Assembly (NCBI GenBank): GCA_028688225.1
Contig: JAQTYQ010000012.1
Coordinates: 1 to 64,000 of the forward strand
Origin: Opitutaceae bacterium
GTDB taxonomy: Bacteria > Verrucomicrobiota > Verrucomicrobiia > Opitutales > Opitutaceae
Length of the DNA: 64,000 nt
Direction of reading: 5' to 3'
Both the position numbers and the translations under genes were made by a program. A model generated the notes under the pieces. That model ran no database searches. It saw nothing but the letters and a program-made list of their open reading frames with translations, and was not told the origin of the DNA. This document shows, one piece after another, positions 41,090 to 49,730 of the stretch. Numbering within the stretch: the stretch's first letter is position 1; each line of letters starts with the position of its first letter.

Positions 41090-44062
41090 ATGAATGAAAC
41101 AACCCACCACCCCGCGGAAAATCGGGGTTCTGCCCTCGTCACCGTCATGATTTTTGTCGGAGTGCTGGCGATCCTGACCGCCAGTATTTTGGGTTACTCC
41201 GTCAGCGAACGCCGGGCCAACGAGCGGCAGCGCCTGGCGCTGCGGGCGCGCAACATGGCGGAAAATGTCGCCGTGTATGCATCCGAGCAATTGACCACCA
41301 AGCTCTACCGGCTGCGCAGCGCTTCGCCCATGGCGTTCATGAGCGGATCCAACCAGATCCATCTGCCCCCTGACGACGTGACCGACACTGCCTACTCGGC
41401 CCCTGCCGATGTGGAGGTGTGGGCCGGCCTCACGAGCACCACCGGACTGACCTTCATCGATCCGACCGACCCCGCCAACGCCGGCAATCCGAACGCCGGC
41501 CTCAGTGTGAGCAGCAGCACCGTGCCCATCATCGCCAAGTCCACGATGCAACACCCGGCCATCGGCCCCGTCACGGCCTACGCCGAGCAGGATCTCCAGA
41601 TCGCGATGATCCCCCTCTTCCAGTTCGCGGTCTTCTACAACATGGACATGGAGTTCGGCCCCGGCCCAGACATGACCATCAACGGCCCGGTCCACACCAA
41701 CGGCAATCTTATTGCCCGCATCCAGACCGGTTTCAGCAATACCCTGCAATTCACCGACCGCGTCACGGCCTCCGGCGGTTTCTATGCCAACACCGCCCAT
41801 AAGGGGCCCACCTACATGTCCAGCGGCAGCGTCGACAACGGCCCGGGCGGCTCCGGTCCGCTCTATTTCCAGAATCCCGGCGGGACCGTGACCAACATCA
41901 AAAACAGCTCCAGTGTGTGGCGGGATCACAAGTACGGCACCAGCAGCGAAACCGCCACCACGCTCAGCCAGTTCAAGACCTTTGCCACCTCCGCCTACGG
42001 CGGCAACCTCCGCACCAGCGTGCACGGGGTGACCCGCCTCGAACTCCCCGCCATCGGCGGCTACAAGGAAACCGACGATCCCGCGACGCCCGAAGATGAC
42101 ACCAAGAACGGCCGGCAGGTGATCGAGCCGCCGTTCGCCGACGATGAGGCCGACATCGTGCAGGCCAAATTTGCGCGCAACACCGGGCTCTACATCGTGG
42201 TCAACCCCGACGACCAGATCCGCACGGGCACCAAGCCGGACGGTTCCAATATCACCGTGCTCGCCCGCTCCTATCGCTGTTTTCTCAACACGGTCAACAC
42301 CGACGGCTCCCACACCATCCGCGAGGTCGTCCTGCCGGGGCAGCCCAGCTACGGTTACAACAACAACGGCACGCCGCTGGATCCCAACGACGATACGATG
42401 TATCAGAACAATCTGCCCAACCGCTACACGGACAAGACGGCCATCGGCGTGAACCAAATCCTGCGCATTCCCGCCAGCAGCCGCGCGTGCGATCAACCGA
42501 TCGCAATGCTGTCCGGTGGAGGCGCGCTTACCCCTGCCTCACCCACCTCGCCGCCCAGTGCAGGGGCTTATGTTACGACCGCTGCCACCCTGGCGGCCAT
42601 GCCCGCAACCAGCCTCACCGGTTATAAGACGAGTGTGGCGAGCGGCTCGGCTTCGTACAGCAACATTCCCGACGCCTTCTTTTACGATCTCCGCCGCGGC
42701 AATAACCAGACGGGGTACCCTTGGAGCCGCAGCGCAGGAACCCCCTATCAACCGCGGCCAATCGCCAAGATCGATTTTGATATGACGCGTCTCCGCCTGA
42801 CGGTCGAGCGGACGCTCACCGGCGCCACCACGAGCAGCTCCATTTTCAATCCCAACAATCCAAACGGGCCAGGCTGGGTCTCGGCCAACTGGAGCCGCTC
42901 TGTCCTCAACGCCTCCGCCACACCCACCAACTACAATCTTGGCATCAACTACGGTGCGACCACGAACTACTCCGACTTCTTCCGCAACGCCCCCGCGCCG
43001 GCGCCCGACGACTACTTTGTTGATCCTTTCCGGATTTATTTCGCACCCGCCGATCCGATCGATCCCCTCATCACCACCGACCCCGACACCTTCGAAGTTC
43101 CCCCTACTTCCCTGGTCAGCACGGTCAACCCCAGCCCGTGGTTCGACGGCGTCACGGTCTACATCGACTCCGTTGGCGCCGAGGTCAAAGATGGCACCCG
43201 GGACGACTCCGGGGTCCGTCTCTGGAACGGCCGCGGTCCGGCCATCTCCCTTGACGGCGCCATTTATCCCAACCGCACCGGCTTCAGTTTTGCCACAAAC
43301 GATGCCCTCTACGTGGTGGGTCACTTCAATGCCGATGGCAGCATCAACTCGACCACTTCCTCCACCGGCACCGGCGGCTACAGCGGCCGCTATCCGGAAT
43401 CCGCCAATGAGAAGCTGACATCGGCGATGGGCGACGCCATCACCATCCTCTCCCAGCCGGTCTTTACGTCATCGGGCGGCAATTACTATCAGACCACCGG
43501 CTGGGCCGACTCGCTCAGCGGAAGCCGGTGCGATGGCAGGTCCGGTCATAGCTCGTCGTGGGCGACGACCAATCCGAGCTCCAGCAATACCACCGACGGC
43601 ACGAATACTTCCATCACCGCCGCCAGCGGCCCCTACTTCAGCGATACGAACGCCCATCCCGGATCGGGATCGGGACGCACTTATAAATTCGAACCCAGCG
43701 TCACCGAGATCTCCGCCTGCCTGCTCACCGGCATCGTGCCTACCACCGGCAGCCAGACCAGCGGCGGGGTGCATAATTTCCCGCGCCTGCAGGAGAGCTG
43801 GGCCTGGTTTGATTCGGTGGCCCTTTATATCCGCGGCTCGATGGTCGCCATGTTCCAGAGTCTAGTCGCCACCGAGCCCTGGAGCATCCGCTACTATCAG
43901 GGTGCCGTTCGCAACTGGGGTTTGCACGAGTCGCTGCGCGATCCCAACCACGACATTCCGCTCGAGCCCATCGTGCTGAACGCCCAGCGCATGCGCTACC
44001 GCGAAATCACGGCCGCGGAGTACGCCGCCCAGAAAGCGGTCATCGAGGCGCTCCCGCACTAG
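41090..44062 (+). CDS. Giant PilX-like pilus-associated protein
   Basis: The 990-residue protein has an N-terminus GSALVTVMIFVGVLAILTASILGYSVSERRANERQRLALRARNMAE-like PilX/GspK segment: one long hydrophobic helix (about 15-35) that lacks the FTLIE signature, as in PilX. The large exported part holds repetitive Ser/Thr/Asn-rich sequence and a conserved-looking block (FNMD/YNMDMEFGPGPDMTINGPVHTNGNLIA). The 990 residues are roughly five times classical PilX length, suggesting a surface-exposed adhesin-type tip cargo. A GGAGG Shine-Dalgarno precedes the ATG at 41090. The stop codon lies within a large hairpin element. Confidence 0.82.
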   Translation: MNETTHHPAENRGSALVTVMIFVGVLAILTASILGYSVSERRANERQRLALRARNMAENVAVYASEQLTTKLYRLRSASPMAFMSGSNQIHLPPDDVTDTAYSAPADVEVWAGLTSTTGLTFIDPTDPANAGNPNAGLSVSSSTVPIIAKSTMQHPAIGPVTAYAEQDLQIAMIPLFQFAVFYNMDMEFGPGPDMTINGPVHTNGNLIARIQTGFSNTLQFTDRVTASGGFYANTAHKGPTYMSSGSVDNGPGGSGPLYFQNPGGTVTNIKNSSSVWRDHKYGTSSETATTLSQFKTFATSAYGGNLRTSVHGVTRLELPAIGGYKETDDPATPEDDTKNGRQVIEPPFADDEADIVQAKFARNTGLYIVVNPDDQIRTGTKPDGSNITVLARSYRCFLNTVNTDGSHTIREVVLPGQPSYGYNNNGTPLDPNDDTMYQNNLPNRYTDKTAIGVNQILRIPASSRACDQPIAMLSGGGALTPASPTSPPSAGAYVTTAATLAAMPATSLTGYKTSVASGSASYSNIPDAFFYDLRRGNNQTGYPWSRSAGTPYQPRPIAKIDFDMTRLRLTVERTLTGATTSSSIFNPNNPNGPGWVSANWSRSVLNASATPTNYNLGINYGATTNYSDFFRNAPAPAPDDYFVDPFRIYFAPADPIDPLITTDPDTFEVPPTSLVSTVNPSPWFDGVTVYIDSVGAEVKDGTRDDSGVRLWNGRGPAISLDGAIYPNRTGFSFATNDALYVVGHFNADGSINSTTSSTGTGGYSGRYPESANEKLTSAMGDAITILSQPVFTSSGGNYYQTTGWADSLSGSRCDGRSGHSSSWATTNPSSSNTTDGTNTSITAASGPYFSDTNAHPGSGSGRTYKFEPSVTEISACLLTGIVPTTGSQTSGGVHNFPRLQESWAWFDSVALYIRGSMVAMFQSLVATEPWSIRYYQGAVRNWGLHESLRDPNHDIPLEPIVLNAQRMRYREITAAEYAAQKAVIEALPH

Positions 44063-44192
44063 GAACCTGTCGGGCTTTGCCCGCAGGTTCCTTGTCAAAA
44101 TGGCTGCGCCATTTCGGGCTGGACACTCCTGATTCTTCCCAACGGCGCAGCCCGTTGTTGAGCAGCCTGCGGGCAAAGCCCGACAGGCTGCT
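44061..44192. repeat. 132-bp multi-hairpin element spanning two convergent stop codons
   Basis: Outer hairpins at 44061-44092 and 44161-44192 each have 14 paired bases with AT-rich loops. A 22-bp segment within the first (44066-44087) recurs as an exact inverted copy in the second (44167-44188). Two inner hairpins lie between them (AAATGGC-TGC-GCCATTT at 44098-44114; CGGGCTG/CAGCCCG at 44115-44154). It could be a bidirectional terminator and looks like a BIME-type composite of palindromic units. Confidence 0.85.
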
Positions 44193-44808
44193 AGGCGGGG
44201 CCATCCCTGCCCTGCAGCCACGCGGCCAGTTGCGCCCAGGCGCGGCCGCGGTGGCTGAGCCGGTTCTTTTCCTCCTCACCTAGTTCGGCGAAAGTCCGGG
44301 CATACCCCGCGGGCACGAAGACCGGATCGTAGCCGAAGCCGCCCGCGCCCGCCGGCTCGCGGCGCAGCGTTCCATCGCAACGGCCCTCGAACCTCTGCTC
44401 CTCACCGCCGGGTCCCGCGAGCACCAGCACGCACACGAAGTGCGCGGCGCGGCGCTCCTCCGGCACCTCGCGCATCACGGTCACCAGCTTCGCCAGGTTT
44501 TCCGCGCCGCTGGCCCGTGGGCCGGCGTAATAGGCCGATTCCACGCCCGGCGCGCCGCCGAGCGCGTCCACGCACAAACCGCTGTCGTCGGCCAGTGCCC
44601 AGGCTCCCGGCGGCAGCCGTTCCTTGAGCGCCCGCGCCTTCTTGCGTGCATTGCCCGCGAACGTGCCCGTATCCTCGGCCACCGGCGGCATGCCGCCGAC
44701 CGTCACCGCCGAGATGATCTCCACCGGCAGCGCGGCGGCGTCCGCCAGCGCCTGGAACTCCCGCGCCTTGTGGGCATTTCCCGAGGCGAGATAGAGCTTC
44801 AAAGGCAT
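44191..44808 (-). CDS. rdgB: XTP/dITP (non-canonical purine NTP) pyrophosphatase
   Basis: Removes ITP/dITP/XTP from the nucleotide pool. The 205-residue HAM1/RdgB protein has LYLASGNAHKAREFQAL at the start, then EDTGTFAGNARKKARALKE, ALADDSGLCVDALGGAPGVESAYYAG, GFGYDPVFVPAGYARTFAEL and EEKNRLSHRGRA. The frame is open far upstream, but the ATG at 44808 gives the canonical N-terminus. It is preceded by ribD on the same strand after 26 bp, so co-transcription is likely. Confidence 0.96.
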   Translation of the reverse strand: MPLKLYLASGNAHKAREFQALADAAALPVEIISAVTVGGMPPVAEDTGTFAGNARKKARALKERLPPGAWALADDSGLCVDALGGAPGVESAYYAGPRASGAENLAKLVTVMREVPEERRAAHFVCVLVLAGPGGEEQRFEGRCDGTLRREPAGAGGFGYDPVFVPAGYARTFAELGEEEKNRLSHRGRAWAQLAAWLQGRDGPA

Positions 44809-44834
44809 GGAAAATGAATAACAAGTCGGGGGGC

Positions 44835-46001
44835 TCAGCCCAGGCTGAAGGTGGTCTCGTCCACCTGCAGTTTCTCCGGATAGGCCACTCGCCCCCGCAT
44901 GAGCTGGTCCGGTCCGAACGCGGCATGCCGCACGTCCTCCAGGCGCACGGCGTTGACCAGTTTCTCCGTCCGCAGGCCCTTGAACACCGCCTTGGCCCGC
45001 TCGTCTCCCAGCAGCACGGGGGCGCGGTAGATGAACAAATAGTCGAGCTGGCGGAACTGGATCAGCTCGCTGATGATCTGCGCGCCGCCCTCGAAGTAGA
45101 CGCCGGTGATGCCCGCCTCCGCGCACCGCCGCCGGAATTCCGTCAGAGGCGCGCGCATCGTGGACGACGGCAGGTTCCACACCTGCACGCCCAGGGCCTG
45201 CAGCTTCCGCACATAGCCGAGCCCGCCGTGCGGAGTGGTGACGACGATGGTGCGATCCTTGTGCTCGTCGGTATACGCCCGCGGCAGGCTTTTCTCCACC
45301 ACCGTGCGCAGCAGGCCGTCGAACACGAAGCGCACCGGGCACCAGACCGCGCCGCCCAGCCGGCTGGTAAGGCTGGGGTTGTCACTCATGACCGTGCCCG
45401 CGCCGACCGCGATCGCCGGAAACAGCCTCCGCCAGCGGTGCACGTCCGTCCGCGCCTGCTCACCCGTGATCCACTCCGAATCATTGGTCCGCGTGGCGAT
45501 CTTGCCGTCCAGCGTGACCGCGGCCTTGGCGGCGAGCAGCGGCGTTTGGGTCGTGATCCAGTGGTTGAAGATCAGATTGAGGTCGGCGCAGTCGTCGGCC
45601 AGCACCCCCACGGTCACCTCGACGCCCGCCGCGCGCAGCACCTCGAAGCCATGGCCGGAGTGCACGGGATTGGGGTCGGTGGCCCCGGCCACCACGTGCT
45701 TGAGACCGGCCGCGATGATGGCGCCGGTGCAGGCGCCGGTGCGCCCCTGCGTGCTGCATGGCTCCAATGTCACATAGAGGGTCGCCCCCGGCCGGGGCAG
45801 GCGCCCGAGATTGTGCAGCGCCATGACTTCTGCGTGCGGAGCGCCGTCCCGGGCGTGATAGCCCTCGGCCACGATTTCGCCCTGCTCCACGATGACGGCC
45901 CCGACCATGGGATTCGGGTGCGTGGCTCCCCAGCCCTGACGGGCCAGGGTCAGCGCACGCTGCATGAAACGCTCATGGATTCCGGCTTCGCCGAAATCCA
46001 T
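44835..46001 (-). CDS. ribD: Bifunctional riboflavin biosynthesis deaminase/reductase
   Basis: Performs the second and third steps of riboflavin synthesis. The 388-residue protein has an N-terminal cytidine-deaminase-like Zn domain (APHAEVMAL with the His/Glu; LEPCSTQGRTGACTGAII with the Cys pair) and a C-terminal DHFR-like reductase domain (LLAAKAAVTLDGKIATRTNDSEWITG; GAGTVMSDNPSLTSRL; YFEGGAQIISELI). I use the ATG at 46001; 16 further in-frame codons upstream run into a repeat-like CTCTGAC spacer. No other rib genes and no FMN riboswitch are seen nearby. Confidence 0.95.
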   Translation of the reverse strand: MDFGEAGIHERFMQRALTLARQGWGATHPNPMVGAVIVEQGEIVAEGYHARDGAPHAEVMALHNLGRLPRPGATLYVTLEPCSTQGRTGACTGAIIAAGLKHVVAGATDPNPVHSGHGFEVLRAAGVEVTVGVLADDCADLNLIFNHWITTQTPLLAAKAAVTLDGKIATRTNDSEWITGEQARTDVHRWRRLFPAIAVGAGTVMSDNPSLTSRLGGAVWCPVRFVFDGLLRTVVEKSLPRAYTDEHKDRTIVVTTPHGGLGYVRKLQALGVQVWNLPSSTMRAPLTEFRRRCAEAGITGVYFEGGAQIISELIQFRQLDYLFIYRAPVLLGDERAKAVFKGLRTEKLVNAVRLEDVRHAAFGPDQLMRGRVAYPEKLQVDETTFSLG

Positions 46002-46036
46002 GGCTTGGCGACCTATGAGCTGCGAGCTATGACTCT

Positions 46037-46145
46037 TGACCTCTGACATCTGTGGAGAGTGAAAGTGAGTATGGGTTAACAGATTCGCGGATTGAGCGGG
46101 TTGACCTCTGATCTCTGGCCTCCGGCTTCTGATCTCTGGTTCCGA
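46037..46145. repeat. Low-complexity CTCTGAC/CTCTGATC spacer
   Basis: Blocks GACCTCTGACATCTG (46038), GACCTCTGATCTCTGGCC (46103) and TTCTGATCTCTGG (46127) recur in the ribD upstream gap. On the minus strand they read as repeated CAGAGATCAGAGG units. Such slipped-repeat spacers are familiar from Opitutaceae intergenic DNA (general knowledge). Confidence 0.55.
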
Positions 46146-46152
46146 CCTTTAC

Positions 46153-46788
46153 TCACGCGTGCACGAAGGGGTTGGTCTCCCGTTCCACCTCCACCGTGGT
46201 TTCGGGTCCGTGTCCGGGATACACCACCGTATCGTCCGGCAGGGTGAAAATCTGCTCGCGGATGGAACGCTCCAGCACCTCCAGGCTGCCGCCCGGCAGG
46301 TCCGTGCGACCGATGCCGCTGTGAAACAGCGCGTCGCCGACAAACGCCGCCTTCTGCGCCGCAAAGTGGTACAGCACATTGCCCGGGCAGTGTCCCGGCA
46401 CATGCCGCACCTCCACCGTCTGCCCCAGCGCCGTCCAATGCTGCCCTTGTCGGACAAACTCCGCTATCCGCAATGGTCCGAGCCGCGTCCCGGGAATGAC
46501 GAACATCTCCATGACCTCGGGGTTCTCGATCAGGACCTGGTCATCGCGGTGGGCGCGCACCCTCACCCCGACCGCCTGCACCACCTCGGCTCCGCCCTGG
46601 GTGTGATCCCAGTGGCCGTGCGTCAGCCAGAGCTCCCGAAGGCGGCACTGTTCACGGTCGAGAATCGGCTTGATCTCCTGCCAGATGCCGCCGGGGGCGT
46701 CGATCAGCACCGCCTCGTGGAGATCCGGTGCGGTCAGCAGGTAGGCGTTGGTCTGGATCGGACCCGCCGGCAGGACGTGGATGTGCAT
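46153..46788 (-). CDS. MBL-fold (glyoxalase II-like) hydrolase
   Basis: The 211-residue metallo-beta-lactamase-fold protein has the Zn motif LWLTHGHWDHTQGGAEV, His in RHVPGHCPGNVLYH, Asp in FVGDALFHSGIGRTDLPGG, and the final His in VVYPGHGPETT. The GRTDLPGG and YPGHGP stretches are typical of the YcbL/GloB-like group. The reaction is probably thioester hydrolysis, but the substrate cannot be stated. It precedes ribD on the same strand and is divergent from leuB. Confidence 0.91.
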   Translation of the reverse strand: MHIHVLPAGPIQTNAYLLTAPDLHEAVLIDAPGGIWQEIKPILDREQCRLRELWLTHGHWDHTQGGAEVVQAVGVRVRAHRDDQVLIENPEVMEMFVIPGTRLGPLRIAEFVRQGQHWTALGQTVEVRHVPGHCPGNVLYHFAAQKAAFVGDALFHSGIGRTDLPGGSLEVLERSIREQIFTLPDDTVVYPGHGPETTVEVERETNPFVHA

Positions 46789-46798
46789 CTCCGACTAA

Positions 46799-48028
<1,230 letters not shown>

Positions 48029-48031
<3 letters not shown>

Positions 48032-48152
48032 GATTCACGCATCAGGCTGACGCCAGAAGGGAGGGCGCTCTGCTGTCCAGCAGAGCTGGGCGCGCCGAGA
48101 AGCACGGACGACCCAGCGATCCATCCCCACCCGTCAGGCTATTTTGCGAACA
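48029..48152. repeat. Dispersed repeat, copy D (124 bp)
   Basis: Full-length partner of the copy at 11209-11332. It starts at the leuB stop codon (TGAGATTC) and contains a palindromic GCTCTGCTGTCCAGCAGAGC (48067-48086, one central mismatch) and a degenerate core. It lies in the convergent leuB/GH130 gap. Confidence 0.85.
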
Positions 48153-48222
48153 CTAATGGGAGCCCAGCCCGGGAAACCCGCGCAGCAACAGCAGCGGGGC
48201 ATCCCCGCCGGCCGCGCGCATC

Positions 48223-49692
48223 TCATTCCAGCGCGCTGAGCAACTCATCCAGCGACACCGTCGCAAAACTGGTGGCATAATCGCTCATCGCGTAAGGGAT
48301 GATGATTTCCCGGCCGTGCAGCAACGCGCCGCACGTGTAGACGACGTTCGGGACGTAGCCCTCGCGCTCGGCCTCGTTCGGGGCCAGCAGCGGTTCGCGC
48401 AGGCGGCCGAGGACGCGCGTGGGGTCGGCCAGGTCCAGCAGGAACGCGCCGAGACAATATTTTCGCATCGGGCCGACGCCGTGGCTCAACACCAGCCAGC
48501 CCGCCTCCGTCTCGATCGGGGAACCGCCGTTGCCGATCTTCACGAATTCCCAGGGTTGGGCCGGCGGCAGCAGCACCTCCGGGGTGTGCCAGAAATGAAT
48601 GTTGTCGGAGAACATGAGGAGGATGTTCTCGTCGTCCTGGCGCGAGAGCATGGCGTAACGGCCGTTGATTTTGCGCGGGAACAGCGCCATGCCCTTGTTC
48701 TGCACGGCGGGGCCGTTGAGCGTGCTGAACTTGAAGTGGAGAAAATCCGGCGTCTCCAGCAATTGCGGCAGGATGATCTTGCCGTCATACGCGGTGCAGG
48801 TCGCGTAGTAGGTGATCCGGCCATCGTCGTTCCGGAAACGGACGAAACGCGCGTCCTCGATGCCATTGCTCTGGCTGGACGTGGAGGGGAAGAGAACGCG
48901 CTGCGTGACCCGGCTGCCGGGGGAAAAGCACACTTCATAGTTCGACTCGGCCAGCAGCAGAATGCCGCGCGCGGCCCGGTCGACCGTGGCGTCCGTCGGG
49001 TCCGCCTGCCGGCGCTCCGCCGCCAGGACGCGGCGCAGGTCGTCCAGGATGAAGGCTTCGGGGAGTTGATCCAGCACCCGCCGGCAAAAATCATTCTGCA
49101 CGCCCGCCTCCTGGAGTTTGCGGGCAAAGAGCGGCTTCTCGTAAGCAGCGTTGGGCACGCGGTCCGGCTCCGTCACGAACGGCACGGGCGGCGTGAGCGC
49201 GATGCGGTTCTGCGCGCTCACGGTGCCCGTGCGGAAGGCGATGGAGGAGATGTGCCCCTCGCCCGTGGCCCGCAGGCTCAGGATGAACCGGAGCGCACCC
49301 TGGGGCAGGCCGGTCTGGTCGGGGTGGGACACGATGGAAGGGTTGAACAGCGCCGCGGACTCCGGCGAGTACTCGTGCGTGAAGCAAGAGCCGATGAGCG
49401 CCTGTCGCTCCGGCGAAAGCACGGCGACGTTTTCCAGGTAATCGCGTATCTGGATGAAGCGGTTGCGGAACAATTGCTCCACCTGTTCGTGCCGATCCTC
49501 AAACTCACCCAGCACCTGGCCCAACAGCCGCGTGACCTCCCCGTCGGGAAGGCCCATGACCCGGGCCACGATCCTGCGCTCGCCGTCTTCGCCGGTGGGA
49601 TGAAAGGGCCGCATCAGCACCCGCGAGCGGTCGGGGGTCAGGGTCGGTCCGATGCGCTTCACGTGGACGGTCGGTCGGGGGCTCGTGGTCAT
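48223..49692 (-). CDS. GH130 family glycoside phosphorylase/hydrolase
   Basis: The 489-residue protein has a five-bladed beta-propeller of the GH130 type. The catalytic Asp is expected in SNGIEDARFVRF (family EDPR-type motif). Other blade motifs are LFNPSIVSHPDQ, YYATCTAYDGKIILPQLLET, MALFPRKINGRYAMLSRQDDENILLMFS, GNGGSPIETEAGWLVLSHGVG and YVPNVVYTCGALLHGREIIIPYAMSD. GH130 enzymes are mostly beta-mannoside phosphorylases. The N-terminal 150 residues (RLLGQVLGEFEDRHEQVEQLF) are an extra helical domain. It lies 38 bp downstream of a glycosyltransferase fusion gene, so the pair probably makes or remodels one glycan. Confidence 0.87.
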   Translation of the reverse strand: MTTSPRPTVHVKRIGPTLTPDRSRVLMRPFHPTGEDGERRIVARVMGLPDGEVTRLLGQVLGEFEDRHEQVEQLFRNRFIQIRDYLENVAVLSPERQALIGSCFTHEYSPESAALFNPSIVSHPDQTGLPQGALRFILSLRATGEGHISSIAFRTGTVSAQNRIALTPPVPFVTEPDRVPNAAYEKPLFARKLQEAGVQNDFCRRVLDQLPEAFILDDLRRVLAAERRQADPTDATVDRAARGILLLAESNYEVCFSPGSRVTQRVLFPSTSSQSNGIEDARFVRFRNDDGRITYYATCTAYDGKIILPQLLETPDFLHFKFSTLNGPAVQNKGMALFPRKINGRYAMLSRQDDENILLMFSDNIHFWHTPEVLLPPAQPWEFVKIGNGGSPIETEAGWLVLSHGVGPMRKYCLGAFLLDLADPTRVLGRLREPLLAPNEAEREGYVPNVVYTCGALLHGREIIIPYAMSDYATSFATVSLDELLSALE

Positions 49693-49730
49693 GGTGTCGG
49701 TTCTGTCGCCGTTCTCGCTGCGGGTCGGCG

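Noticed and set aside
46002-46152. FMN riboswitch before ribD
   Set aside because: The gap is short, repetitive and lacks the conserved RFN elements.
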